A stretch of 64,000 nucleotides of DNA from Scatosoma sp900555925 (GCA_959603585.1 CAUGYD010000004.1:161369-225368), one strand, 5' to 3'; positions 26,746-35,881 are shown, counted from the stretch's first letter. Program-made: numbers and translations. Notes: a model not told the origin generated them from the letters alone.

Positions 26746-27875
26746 GTATTCATCAATCGGAAATCGAGAAAGCTGCGGAAAAATTCAAGGCGCTTTTGAC
26801 GGCGCAGTGCGCGCGGGCGGAACGGATGAAAAATCCCCCCGCGCGGAAGGACGGAAAGGAAAAAATCAGAATAGGGCTCATCGACGGGGACGGAATCGGC
26901 CCGATTATCGTCAGACAAGCGAAGAAGGTGCTCTCGTCGCTCTTGAAGGAGGAGACGGAATCGGGAAAGGCGGAGCTCGTCGATATCGACGGGCTGACGC
27001 TTGAAAACCGCCTCCGTTCGGGGGCTTCGGTACCCGAAGATATTCTGGAAAAAATAAAGACGTGTGACGTGCTCTTGAAGGGGCCGACGGAAACCCCCAA
27101 GGGCGGAACGATGGAGAGCGCCAATGTGACGTTACGGCGGGAGCTCGATCTTTTTTCCAATGTCCGTCCCGTACGGATTAAAGAGGAAGGAATCGAGTGG
27201 ACGTTTTTCAGGGAGAACACGGAGGGAGAATACGTGCTCGGCAGTTCGGGGATAGAGATTCCGGGACTTCTGGCGTTCGATTTCAAGGTAACGACGGACG
27301 AAGGCACGCGGAGAATCGCGCGTGCGGCGTTCGATTTTGCGAAGAAAAACGGCAAAACGCACGTCAGTATCGTGACGAAAGCGAATATAATGAAAAAAAC
27401 GGACGGAAAATTTTCGGAGCTTTGCCGCGAAGTGGCGGCGGAATATCCCGATATTACGGCCGAAGATTATTATATCGACATCATGTGCGCGAATCTGGTG
27501 AATAAAGAGATTCGGAGCAAATTTCAGGTATTCGTCCTGCCCAATCTGTACGGCGACATCATCACGGACGAAGCGGCGCAGCTTCAAGGCGGGGTAGGTA
27601 CGGCGGGCAGCGCGAATATCGGCTCCGAATACGCCATGTTCGAGGCGGTGCACGGCAGCGCGCCCCGCTTGATCGCGGAGGGGCTCGGGGAGTACGCTTC
27701 TCCCGAGAGCATTCTCCGCGCGGCGGCGATGCTGCTTTCGCATATCGGGTATGCGGAAAAGAGCGAGCGCCTGAACAGAGCGCTGGACGAAACTTCCTCC
27801 CGTCTCGTGTGTAACGGCACGAAAGAAGGGGTAACGGCGGAGGAATACGGAAACGCGGTTTTGGGTGCGCTTTGA
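26742..27875 (+). CDS. icd: Isocitrate dehydrogenase (NAD-type family)
   Basis: A 377-residue member of the isocitrate/isopropylmalate dehydrogenase family, oxidatively decarboxylating isocitrate to 2-oxoglutarate. GDGIGP opens the domain near residue 50; RENTEGEYVLGSSG, the catalytic VTKANIMKKTDG and NLYGDIITDEAAQLQGG follow. About 45 residues precede the first strand, longer than usual. Gene order after aconitase favours isocitrate over isopropylmalate as substrate. ATG 26742 overlaps the aconitase stop by 4 bases. Cofactor preference cannot be settled by eye. Confidence 0.88.
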   Translation: MSIHQSEIEKAAEKFKALLTAQCARAERMKNPPARKDGKEKIRIGLIDGDGIGPIIVRQAKKVLSSLLKEETESGKAELVDIDGLTLENRLRSGASVPEDILEKIKTCDVLLKGPTETPKGGTMESANVTLRRELDLFSNVRPVRIKEEGIEWTFFRENTEGEYVLGSSGIEIPGLLAFDFKVTTDEGTRRIARAAFDFAKKNGKTHVSIVTKANIMKKTDGKFSELCREVAAEYPDITAEDYYIDIMCANLVNKEIRSKFQVFVLPNLYGDIITDEAAQLQGGVGTAGSANIGSEYAMFEAVHGSAPRLIAEGLGEYASPESILRAAAMLLSHIGYAEKSERLNRALDETSSRLVCNGTKEGVTAEEYGNAVLGAL

Positions 27876-27885
27876 GGGGGAAAGC

Positions 27886-28662
27886 ATGAGAATAGTCGTA
27901 AAGATAGGGACGTCGACGCTCGCGCACGCGACGGGGAAGATCAATCTCCGCCGCGTGGAGGAGCTCTGCCGCACCATGAGCGATTTGAAGAATGCGGGGC
28001 ACGAAATCATCTTGGTTTCGTCAGGCGCCATCGGCATGGGAGCCGGAAAGCTTGGACTCCGCTCCCGTCCTTCGGATATTCCCTCCAAACAGGCGGCGGC
28101 CGCAGTCGGCCAATGCGAATTGATGTATGTTTACGATAAGCTGTTCGGGGAGTACGGCCATACGGTGGCGCAGATTCTTTTGACGGGGGAGGATATCGAA
28201 GACGATACCCGCCGCACGAATTTCCGCAACACACTCTTTCGGCTTTTGGAATTCGGCGCGCTTCCCGTCGTCAACGAAAACGATACGGTGGCGACGAAAG
28301 AAATCGTCATCGGGGATAACGATACGCTTTCGGCCGTCGTCGCCGTAAACGCGGAGGCCGACTTATTGATTCTGCTGTCGGACGTAGACGGACTGTATAC
28401 GGGCGATCCCCGCACGCACGAGGACGCGGAATTTCTTTCGGAGGTCAAGGTTCTCACTCCCGAAATCTTGTCTCTCGGCGAAGGGGAAGGCTCGGCGCTC
28501 GGCACGGGCGGCATGCGCACCAAACTTCACGCGGCGGAAACAGCGACGTCTGCGGGAATCGATATGGTCATCGCCAACGGTTCCCGTCCATCCGTGCTTT
28601 ACGATATTGTGGAAGGGCGCCCCTGCGGCACAAAATTTTCGGGGAGGCGGAAAGAGATATGA
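27886..28662 (+). CDS. proB: Glutamate 5-kinase
   Basis: Phosphorylates glutamate for proline synthesis. The 258-residue amino-acid kinase has VVKIGTSTLAH at the N-terminus, SSGAIGMGAGKLGL, NENDTVATKEI and GTGGMRTKLHAAE, all ProB signatures. It is shorter than the 360-residue E. coli type because the C-terminal PUA domain is absent, as in many Gram-positive ProB proteins. ATG 27886 follows GAGGGGG. The stop overlaps the proA start (ATGA). Confidence 0.95.
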   Translation: MRIVVKIGTSTLAHATGKINLRRVEELCRTMSDLKNAGHEIILVSSGAIGMGAGKLGLRSRPSDIPSKQAAAAVGQCELMYVYDKLFGEYGHTVAQILLTGEDIEDDTRRTNFRNTLFRLLEFGALPVVNENDTVATKEIVIGDNDTLSAVVAVNAEADLLILLSDVDGLYTGDPRTHEDAEFLSEVKVLTPEILSLGEGEGSALGTGGMRTKLHAAETATSAGIDMVIANGSRPSVLYDIVEGRPCGTKFSGRRKEI

Positions 28663-29912
28663 AAACGATGGAAGAGACCTTGCGGGAAGCGAAATCGGCA
28701 AAAACGGTTGCGGCGACGCTCTCCTCCGAGAGAAAGAACCAAGCATTGTCCGCCATGGCGGATGCGCTGATTTCCGATACCCCCCGCATACTTGCGGCAA
28801 ATCAAGCGGACGTTTCCGCTTCCCGCCTTTCGCCGTCCATGACCGACCGATTGACACTGACGGAGAAAAGGATAGCCGAGATGTCGGAGGGAATCCGAGC
28901 GGTAGCAAAACTCCCCGACCCTGTGGGGAGAGTGCTGGAAAAAAGCCTTCGCCCGAACGGTCTGAAAATCGAAAAGGTCTCCGTCCCCATGGGAGTGGTA
29001 GCCGTTATCTATGAAAGCCGTCCGAACGTCACTTCGGACGCGGCGGCGCTCTGTTTGAAAAGCGGCAACGCCTGCGTGCTGCGCGGGGGAAAGGAAGCCT
29101 TTTCCACGTCCTTTGAAATCGTAAAATCTCTCCGCCGCGCCCTGTCGTCGGCGGGACTTCCCGAAGCGCTCGTCTCCATGTCGGAGGATACGAGTCGGGA
29201 AGGGGCAGGCGCGCTCATGCGCGCGCGCGGTTTTGTAGACCTTCTCATTCCCCGCGGCGGAGCGGGGCTGATTCGCTCCTGCGTGGAAAATGCCACGGTG
29301 CCCTGTATTCAGACAGGGACGGGCATCTGTCATATTTACGTCGATAAGAGCGCTGATTTTCAAATGGCGCTCGATATTATAGACAATGCCAAAACTTCCC
29401 GTCCCTCCGTCTGTAACGCGGCAGAAGTCTGCCTCGTGCATAAAAATATCGCCCCGACCTTTTTGCCGCTCTTAAAGGAGCGCCTGACGGACGAACGCAG
29501 GAAAAGAGGTCAGACGCCCGTCGAACTTCGCCTGGACGAACGGGCGGCGAAATATATTTCGGGAACGCGGGCGGGCACGGAGGATTTCGATACGGAATTT
29601 CTCGACTACATTCTCGCGGTGGGGGTGACGGACGACGTTTATTCGGCGGCGGAACATATTTCGGCGCACTCCACGGGGCACAGCGAAGCGATCGTCGCTT
29701 TTGACGAAGAAGCGCAAAGCGCCTTTTTGTCTCTCGTAGACAGCGCGGCGGTCTATGTGAACGCTTCCACGAGATTTACGGACGGCGGAGAATTCGGATT
29801 GGGCTGCGAAATGGGCATTTCCACGCAGAAGCTCCACGCCCGCGGTCCGATGGGCTTAAAGGAGCTCACTTCGTGGAAATATGAAATCAGAGGAAACGGC
29901 CAAATCAGATAA
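28659..29912 (+). CDS. proA: Glutamate-5-semialdehyde dehydrogenase
   Basis: Reduces glutamyl-5-phosphate to glutamate-5-semialdehyde. The 417-residue aldehyde-dehydrogenase-fold protein shows ESRPNVTSDAAALCLKSGNA, RGGKEAFSTS, and the catalytic cysteine region RPSVCNAAE. Length and C-terminus (ARGPMGLKELTSWKYEIRG) match ProA. It is translationally coupled to proB. A 134-bp gap to proC follows without a clear terminator. Confidence 0.95.
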   Translation: MKTMEETLREAKSAKTVAATLSSERKNQALSAMADALISDTPRILAANQADVSASRLSPSMTDRLTLTEKRIAEMSEGIRAVAKLPDPVGRVLEKSLRPNGLKIEKVSVPMGVVAVIYESRPNVTSDAAALCLKSGNACVLRGGKEAFSTSFEIVKSLRRALSSAGLPEALVSMSEDTSREGAGALMRARGFVDLLIPRGGAGLIRSCVENATVPCIQTGTGICHIYVDKSADFQMALDIIDNAKTSRPSVCNAAEVCLVHKNIAPTFLPLLKERLTDERRKRGQTPVELRLDERAAKYISGTRAGTEDFDTEFLDYILAVGVTDDVYSAAEHISAHSTGHSEAIVAFDEEAQSAFLSLVDSAAVYVNASTRFTDGGEFGLGCEMGISTQKLHARGPMGLKELTSWKYEIRGNGQIR

Positions 29913-30046
29913 AAACGGCGGCGATTAAAAGCGGTCGGCAATATGGGGACAATGCGTCCCTGTATTTTTGAAAAACGGTATAAAGAATTTTTGCGGTACG
30001 GCGGTGCCGCCGTTTTCGATAGAATTTTATGGAGGAACTTATCGCG

Positions 30047-30856
30047 ATGAATACTTATGGTTTTATAGGCGTGGGCAATATGGGCGGAGCGCTAGCGCGG
30101 GCGGTCTGTCGGAAATTTCCGCGGGAAACGCTCCTTTCGGGGCGTACTTCCGCCCGCGCGGAAAGCCTCGCCAAAGAGCTCGGCTGCCGCGCGTCGGACG
30201 CTCACACGGTTGCGGAGAGCTGCCGCTATATTTTTCTCGGCGTAAAGCCCCAGACCATGCCCGAACTTCTTTCCGACCTCTCCCCCGTCTTTGCGGCGCG
30301 CATAAAACGGGGGGAACGCTTTGTTCTCGTTTCCATGGCGGCGGGATTGACAATGAATACGATTTCCGCGCTTTCGGGCGGAGTCCCCGTAATCCGAATC
30401 ATGCCCAACACTCCCGTGGCGGTAGGGGCGGGAATGACGCTCGCGTGCGCCGATCCCTCGGTGACGGAAGAAGAATTTTCGGGGCTCCTTTCAGCGCTGG
30501 AATATGCGGGCCGTACGGACAGAATCGACGAAAGGGAAATGGACGCGGCGAGCGTCGTCGCCGGCTGTTCCCCCGCCTATATGTTCCGGTTTGTCAAGGC
30601 GCTCGCGGATGCGGGCACGGCGCTCGGTCTGAGCGCGGAAAAGGCTTTGACATACGCCGAGCAATCGATGTTCGGCGCGGCGAAATTGGCGCTGGAAACG
30701 GGAACGCCGCCCGACGAGCTCGAAACCGCGGTATGCAGTCCGGGCGGCTCGACGATAGAGGGCATAAAGAGCTTTGAACGGGCGGAGCTGGACAGAATCG
30801 TAAAGGAGGCGGCGTCCGCCTCGTATAAGCGGACGAAGGAGCTGGCGGGAAAATAA
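30047..30856 (+). CDS. proC: Pyrroline-5-carboxylate reductase
   Basis: The last proline step: reduces pyrroline-5-carboxylate with NAD(P)H. The 269-residue protein starts with the Rossmann motif GFIGVGNMGGALA and has FLGVKPQ, RIMPNTPVAVGAG and the C-terminal PPDELETAVCSPGGSTIEGI typical of ProC. ATG 30047 is chosen because ATGGAGGAAC supplies the ribosome site; the ATG at 30029 would overlap that site. Translation of the next gene, asnA, begins 16 bp after its stop. Confidence 0.95.
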   Translation: MNTYGFIGVGNMGGALARAVCRKFPRETLLSGRTSARAESLAKELGCRASDAHTVAESCRYIFLGVKPQTMPELLSDLSPVFAARIKRGERFVLVSMAAGLTMNTISALSGGVPVIRIMPNTPVAVGAGMTLACADPSVTEEEFSGLLSALEYAGRTDRIDEREMDAASVVAGCSPAYMFRFVKALADAGTALGLSAEKALTYAEQSMFGAAKLALETGTPPDELETAVCSPGGSTIEGIKSFERAELDRIVKEAASASYKRTKELAGK

Positions 30857-30872
30857 AAATCGGGAGGCGGAT

Positions 30873-31883
30873 ATGGCGAAAGGACTGACGGTCGTAAAAA
30901 ATTATGCTTCGGTTTTGGGCTTGCGGGAAACGGAGCGCGCCATCAAGGACGTAAAGGACATTTTCGAGCGCACGCTGTCGGAAAAGCTCAATCTGGAAAG
31001 GATAACGGCGCCGCTGTTCGTGGAGAAATCGAGCGGCATCAATGACGATCTGAACGGTACGGAGCGCAAGGTGGAATTTTCTCTGAAAGTGAGCGGAACG
31101 GACTGTGAAATCGTGCAATCGTTGGCGAAATGGAAGCGTCTGGCGCTGTATCGGTACGGGTTTTCCGCGGGCGAGGGATTGTATACGGACATGAACGCCA
31201 TTCGCCGCGACGACGAAATGGACAATATCCATTCGGTATTCGTGGACCAGTGGGATTGGGAGCGGGTAATTACGGAAGGGGAAAGGAACGTCGAGTTTCT
31301 CAAAGAGACGGCGAAAAAGGTAGCCGAAGCGGTCTTTGAGACACACCGCCGAATTAAGCGGCTCTATCCCGTCCTTACGCGGCGGCTGGACGAGGAAGTG
31401 TACTTTATCACTTCGGGGGAATTGGAGGAAAGGTATCCCGATTTGACCCCGAAGGAAAGGGAAAGGGCGATTTTGCGGGAACATCATACGACGTTCCTGA
31501 TGCAAATCGGGGAGAAGCTGAAAAACGGACTTCCTCACGACGGACGATCTCCCGATTATGACGATTGGACGCTGAACGGAGATCTTCTCTTTTGGAACGA
31601 GCTTTTGGAATCGCCCTTGGAGCTTTCCTCCATGGGAATCCGCGTCGACGCGGCAGCGCTTAAACGCCAGTTGCGGCTTTCGGGTACGGAAGAAAGAATG
31701 AAATATCCCTATCACCAAATGGTTTCAAAAGGACAATTGCCTTTGACGATAGGCGGAGGAATAGGGCAGTCGAGAATGTGCCTTCTCCTGCTGGAAAAAT
31801 TGCATATCGGAGAGGTGCAGGCGTCCGTATGGGGCGAGGACGTGACGGAAGAATGTGAAAAATTCGGTATCGGAATTTTGTAA
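30873..31883 (+). CDS. asnA: Aspartate-ammonia ligase
   Basis: Makes asparagine from aspartate, ammonia and ATP. The 336-residue class-II-aaRS-like fold protein has the AsnA N-terminus (ERAIKDVKDIFERTLSEKLN), the IRRDDEMDNIHSVFVDQWDWE segment and the C-terminal GGGIGQSRMCLLLL motif 3. Full length. It is the last gene before the terminator at 31981, ending the amino-acid operon. It uses ammonia directly, matching a glutamate-making anaerobic pathway. Confidence 0.96.
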   Translation: MAKGLTVVKNYASVLGLRETERAIKDVKDIFERTLSEKLNLERITAPLFVEKSSGINDDLNGTERKVEFSLKVSGTDCEIVQSLAKWKRLALYRYGFSAGEGLYTDMNAIRRDDEMDNIHSVFVDQWDWERVITEGERNVEFLKETAKKVAEAVFETHRRIKRLYPVLTRRLDEEVYFITSGELEERYPDLTPKERERAILREHHTTFLMQIGEKLKNGLPHDGRSPDYDDWTLNGDLLFWNELLESPLELSSMGIRVDAAALKRQLRLSGTEERMKYPYHQMVSKGQLPLTIGGGIGQSRMCLLLLEKLHIGEVQASVWGEDVTEECEKFGIGIL

Positions 31884-31980
31884 AAAATAAGAAAAAGAGA
31901 CGAAAAAAAGCACACTTCCCATAGGGAATAAAAATATCAAATTTTATAGAATTGTACTTTCAAGCGAGCGAAAAAATATA

Positions 31981-32016
31981 AACAGGTTGAGTTTTCAAAA
32001 CTCGGCCTGTTTTTTG
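31981..32016 (+). terminator. Terminator of the liv-asnA operon
   Basis: AACAGGTTGAGTTTT pairs imperfectly with AAAACTCGGCCTGTT; TTTTTT follows. No earlier terminator was seen after the attenuator, so the unit runs about 13.7 kb. Confidence 0.85.
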
Positions 32017-32230
32017 ATATAAAGAAAAGCCACTCGATAGTCACGTGGTCGGATATAAATATGGGGCACGGGGAAAGCAGGGATAAGTGTCACTCACTTC
32101 AAGCGCGGGTAGTATTACTAGTACAACTAGTACAATGTACTGATCTAGTTTTAATTTATTGAGCTCACCGTTGTATATAGCGATCAGAAATTTTTTTCTA
32201 TGATGAAAAGTTGAAAAATTTTTGAAAAAA
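32017..32230 (+). other. Non-coding gap with short repeats
   Basis: No convincing gene. ACTAGTACA occurs twice in tandem (32117-32125 and 32126-32134) and is followed by an imperfect inverted copy (TGTACTGATCTAGT). AAGTG-TCACT-CACTT near 32086 is another small inverted repeat. The composition turns AT-rich here, at the left edge of the beta-glucan island. Confidence 0.5.
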
Positions 32231-32233
32231 GTA

Positions 32234-32261
32234 TTGACAAACCAAAAATTTGTGTTATACT
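32234..32261 (+). promoter_or_regulatory. Promoter of the GH4-kinase unit
   Basis: TTGACA (32234-32239) and TATACT (32256-32261) with a 16-bp spacer, directly before the ROK-type operator. Confidence 0.75.
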
Positions 32262-32263
32262 AT

Positions 32264-32286
32264 AATAGTAATTAATATTTACTATT
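32264..32286 (+). promoter_or_regulatory. Putative ROK-repressor operator 1
   Basis: AATAGTAA, 7 bp, TTACTATT: a perfect inverted repeat immediately after the -10 box of the GH4 gene. The same half sites with the same 7-bp spacing recur at 35996-36018. Confidence 0.8.
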
Positions 32287-32299
32287 ATGGAGGTTTGAT

Positions 32300-33571
32300 A
32301 TGAAAAGAGAGATCAAGATAGTAATTATCGGTGCCGGAAGCACCTATACCCCGGAATTGATAGAAGGATTGATAAAAAAGCGTAACGATTTAGATATTCG
32401 AGAGCTCGCATTGATGGATATTGATTTGGAAAAATTGGAAATTGTAGGAAATATGGCGCGCAGGATGTTGGAGGCAAAGGAAATCTCATGGCCTGTAAAT
32501 TTCTATGATACTTATAATTGCGTATCAGGAGCTGATTATGTCATTACGCAGATCCGAGTAGGAAAGTTACTTGCGCGGATTAATGATGAAAAAATTCCGT
32601 TAAAATATGGAATGATCGGGCAGGAGACATGTGGTATCGGAGGCTTTTTCAAGGCGCTGCGTACGATTCCGGTTCTGTATCGGATTGCAGATAAAATGCA
32701 GGCGCTTTGCCCGAATGCCGTAATGATCAATTTTACCAATCCTTCCGGTATCGTAGCTCAGGCGTTACTTCGGAAAAAGATTCGTTCGGTCGGATTGTGC
32801 AATTGTCCCTTTGCGATGGAAAAGAGTGTAAAGGAAACGTTGGGATTAGAAACGGCCGAAATTGATTATGTGGGCTTGAATCATCTTTCATGGTTGACCG
32901 CTATCCGTTGTAACGGAAAGGATTATTTGGAACAAGCATTGAAGAGCGGTGTGAATAGCGTTGCCATGAAAAATATTCCGGCAAACGGCTTTGACAGCGA
33001 GATTTTGCAAGCGGTACGGGGAATTCCTTCGACATATCTCGAATATTACTATTTCAAATTTGACAAATTGAAAAAACTGCAAAGTGAGAAGTTATCGCGC
33101 GGCGAAGTGTGCCTTTCTTTAGAGAGGGAGCTATTGGAAAAATATAAGAATCCGTCTTTGAATGAAAAGCCTCCCGAATTGGAGCAGAGAGGAGGCGCAT
33201 ATTATTCGACTGTTGCCGTGGAACTTTTGGAGGCAATTGAAAATGACCGTGGAACGCGACATGTGGTAAATGTAAGAAATGACGGTGCATTTTCGTTTAT
33301 GGACGACGATGATGTAATTGAAGGAGCTGCAATTGTCGGAAGGGATAAAATAGATACGATTCCGCTTAGGAGCTTTGATAATGAACATATCATTGGTTTA
33401 ATGAAATTGATGAAAAGTTATGAAAAACTTGCGGTGGAAGCGGCTGTGACAGGAGATAGACAAACTGCGATTTCTGCGCTTCTGTTAAATCCGCTTTGCG
33501 GAGATTATCGCGCGGTTTCGTCCTGTTATGATGAAATGCATAAAGTGAATGAAAAATTTTTATATGAGTAG
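32300..33571 (+). CDS. GH4-family glycosidase (6-phospho-beta-glucosidase type)
   Basis: A 423-residue GH4 enzyme. These use NAD and a divalent metal and cleave by a redox elimination mechanism. IVIIGAGSTYTPELIEGL is the NAD motif. The conserved metal-site Cys and His are C167 (GLCNCP) and H195 (LNHLSW). GQETCGIGGFFKALRTIP matches the phospho-beta-glucosidase branch (LicH/CelF/BglT). No PTS genes are nearby; a BadF-type kinase follows 26 bp downstream, so the phosphorylated substrate may be made in the cytoplasm. AT-rich compared with the operon to its left. The ATG follows GGAGG. Confidence 0.88.
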   Translation: MKREIKIVIIGAGSTYTPELIEGLIKKRNDLDIRELALMDIDLEKLEIVGNMARRMLEAKEISWPVNFYDTYNCVSGADYVITQIRVGKLLARINDEKIPLKYGMIGQETCGIGGFFKALRTIPVLYRIADKMQALCPNAVMINFTNPSGIVAQALLRKKIRSVGLCNCPFAMEKSVKETLGLETAEIDYVGLNHLSWLTAIRCNGKDYLEQALKSGVNSVAMKNIPANGFDSEILQAVRGIPSTYLEYYYFKFDKLKKLQSEKLSRGEVCLSLERELLEKYKNPSLNEKPPELEQRGGAYYSTVAVELLEAIENDRGTRHVVNVRNDGAFSFMDDDDVIEGAAIVGRDKIDTIPLRSFDNEHIIGLMKLMKSYEKLAVEAAVTGDRQTAISALLLNPLCGDYRAVSSCYDEMHKVNEKFLYE

Positions 33572-33597
33572 AATTCAGATAGGAATTGGGGTGTAGC

Positions 33598-34611
33598 ATG
33601 AAAGCAGAATATATACTCGGAGTGGACGGCGGTAATACAAAGACGCACTATTTTTTATACGACGGAGAAGGAAATTTTGTCGATTGCATAAAGGCAGGAA
33701 CATGCAGTCACGAGGTGTTGCCCGATTCTTATGTAGGAACCGGACGCGAACTCGACAGAAGATTAACTGAACTTTTTTCCCGAAATAAAATTCGGATATC
33801 CGATATTGCCTATGCCGTTTTCGGCCTTGCCGGAGCGGATTTTGAATATCAAAAACAACGCTTGTCGTCACTGATTTCCGAATTGGGCTTCAAGCAGTTT
33901 ATTGTAGAAAATGACGGTTTTTTAGGTCTAAAAGCGGGGAGCCGTACAGGAATTGGTATTTGTTGTATCAACGGAACGGGGACAGTTACGGTAGGAATCA
34001 ACGAAAGGGGCGAGCGCCTTCAAAGCGGTGGTTTGGGAGAAATCAGTACGGATAGAGCCGGAGCGCATTATATTGCTTTGCGCGGTATAGCCGCTATATA
34101 CGATATGCTTTTTCGTTGCGGAAAGAAAACTTCGCTGAAAGATATGTTCTATAAAGAATACGATATTAAAGATGATGCGGATTTTCCCCTGAAAGCAACG
34201 GAAGTTTGTAAGAGTAAGGAAGAAATATTGCGTGTCAATAAAATGATGGAGAGGGCAGAAGCAGAGGGCGACACGGCCGTAAGAGAGCTTCTTACAAAAA
34301 CGGGGGAAGAACTTGCAAGGACGGTATTCGGATGTGCAGAACGTCTGCAAATGGTGGGCGATATTGAAGTCATATTAGCAGGGTCAGTTTGGACGAAAGG
34401 GCATTTTGAAACAATGTATAGAGTTTTTACAGAGAATTTAGAAAAAGATTTGCAGCGTCGTTTTATTTTTTCTAAGTTAAAACAGCCCCCTGTAATAGGG
34501 GCTGTTATCTGGGCCTTGGAAGAATATAAAAAGTATCGGAAAGAAAATCCCGTTTCCGCCTGTCGAGAAAGGATTTTAGGGGATGAAGCTCTGCTCGATA
34601 CCGCTTATTGA
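33598..34611 (+). CDS. BadF/BcrA-type ATPase, probable sugar kinase
   Basis: A 337-residue ASKHA-fold kinase of the BadF/BadG/BcrA/BcrD family, which includes N-acetylglucosamine and glucosamine kinases. The phosphate-1 motif ILGVDGGNTKTHYFL opens the protein, and GICCINGTGTVTVGI and GGLGEISTDRAGAHYIALRG form the phosphate-2/adenosine region. Downstream of the GH4 gene and convergent with the ROK repressor; the stop overlaps the ROK stop region by 7 bp. It most likely phosphorylates glucose, glucosamine or a beta-glucoside imported by the ABC system (inference). Confidence 0.85.
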   Translation: MKAEYILGVDGGNTKTHYFLYDGEGNFVDCIKAGTCSHEVLPDSYVGTGRELDRRLTELFSRNKIRISDIAYAVFGLAGADFEYQKQRLSSLISELGFKQFIVENDGFLGLKAGSRTGIGICCINGTGTVTVGINERGERLQSGGLGEISTDRAGAHYIALRGIAAIYDMLFRCGKKTSLKDMFYKEYDIKDDADFPLKATEVCKSKEEILRVNKMMERAEAEGDTAVRELLTKTGEELARTVFGCAERLQMVGDIEVILAGSVWTKGHFETMYRVFTENLEKDLQRRFIFSKLKQPPVIGAVIWALEEYKKYRKENPVSACRERILGDEALLDTAY

Positions 34612-35831
34612 ACTTTTTTGGCGCGATTGGAGATAATATCCGATATAATTTTTCGGGAGGAAAGCAACATGGCTCCTTCGCGTATAGCGGAGTCTTGAAT
34701 TTGGCTGTATCTGACTCGGACGGAGGGGAAACGGTCCTTTAAGGAGCTTTCGATGATTGTGCGATAACGTTCACCAAATTGTGTAATTCTACCGCTGATG
34801 ATGATAAAGTTGATGTTTAGAATTTCTAAAAGACTCTTTAAGGCGTTTGCTGTTTCGTGCGCAGTTTTTTCTACGATATTTATAACGAGCGAATCACCTT
34901 TGAAATAAGCGTCTCTGATTTGAGAAAAATGAATCGTTTTTCCCACGGGCAGACAGGACTTTTTCCCTTCCGCAATTTTTTTGTTCAATGTCTTTTTGAT
35001 GGCATTTATCGAAATTACGCTGTCGAGATAAATGTATTCGCCATTGCTGTTTAGATAGGGAAAAAAGCCGAGATCGCCGGCTTTCCCTTCTTCTCCGTTT
35101 TCGAGTTTTCCATCTACGAAAAAGCTGCCGCCGAGCCCGCTATCCACATACATGAGTAAAGCATAAGAAATACTTCCGTCGGAAAGCATCCCTTTATAAA
35201 TTTCTCCCGACATCATTAATTGAACATCATTTTCAATGAGGATTTTGCTATGGGGATACCTTTCAGACAAAAAAGAAAACAAATCGAAATTTTCGTCGAT
35301 CTCAAAACGAGGCGACCAATCGATGAGCCCCGTCAGTTTATTGACTGCACAGGGAATGGCAACGCATACGGCTAAAAGTTTGCGCCCAAAGGGGAGACTC
35401 TTGAGCAGCCCATCGACAATATCGCAAAAATTGACGATGTCCTTAAAGCGAATAAGCTCCTTATCGGAAATTTTTGTTTCGGAAAGAATAGATCCTCCGA
35501 AATCGCATAATTGTATTTGCGTTTCTACGGTGGACATATCGAGAATTGCTATGATTCCTAAATCGACGTTCAGCTTATACTTTAAGGGCTTCACACCGGG
35601 AATATTTGTACGCGAGTCTTCCTCGGGATCCGGGCAAATGAGGCCGAGTTCTTCCAATTCGGCGGTAATTTTTGAGGAGGTGGGCTTGCTGAGCTTGAAA
35701 ATTCGGGAAATATCTACCTTCGACATGGAACGATTCATGTAAGAATTCATGATGAGCGATAAATTTACATCTCGCGTCAGGGTCTGATTTTTGCCCGTTT
35801 CTTGTCCGGACGGTGTAGGAAAATTCTGCAT
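34605..35831 (-). CDS. ROK-family transcriptional repressor
   Basis: A 408-residue ROK protein of the NagC/Mlc/XylR type. An N-terminal winged helix (MSKVDISRIFKLSKPTSSKI, residues 35-54) precedes a sugar-kinase-like ROK domain (IAILDMSTVETQIQLCDFGG, then LLAVCVAIPCAVN and GLGGSFFVDGK). The zinc-binding cysteine cluster CxCGxxGC of many ROK kinases is absent, as expected for a regulator of this group. It sits between its two probable target units, and its own upstream region carries a matching half site. Effector unknown; a beta-glucoside or phosphosugar is likely. Confidence 0.9.
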   Translation of the reverse strand: MQNFPTPSGQETGKNQTLTRDVNLSLIMNSYMNRSMSKVDISRIFKLSKPTSSKITAELEELGLICPDPEEDSRTNIPGVKPLKYKLNVDLGIIAILDMSTVETQIQLCDFGGSILSETKISDKELIRFKDIVNFCDIVDGLLKSLPFGRKLLAVCVAIPCAVNKLTGLIDWSPRFEIDENFDLFSFLSERYPHSKILIENDVQLMMSGEIYKGMLSDGSISYALLMYVDSGLGGSFFVDGKLENGEEGKAGDLGFFPYLNSNGEYIYLDSVISINAIKKTLNKKIAEGKKSCLPVGKTIHFSQIRDAYFKGDSLVINIVEKTAHETANALKSLLEILNINFIIISGRITQFGERYRTIIESSLKDRFPSVRVRYSQIQDSAIREGAMLLSSRKIISDIISNRAKKVQ

Positions 35832-35881
35832 GGCGGCGGTAATACCTCCGTTTTTTAGACAATAAAATTTACTATATTTAT

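Noticed and set aside
32017..32230. Insertion sequence at the left edge of the beta-glucan island
   Set aside because: Only 9-bp tandem repeats and small inverted repeats are visible; no transposase fragment or target duplication was found.
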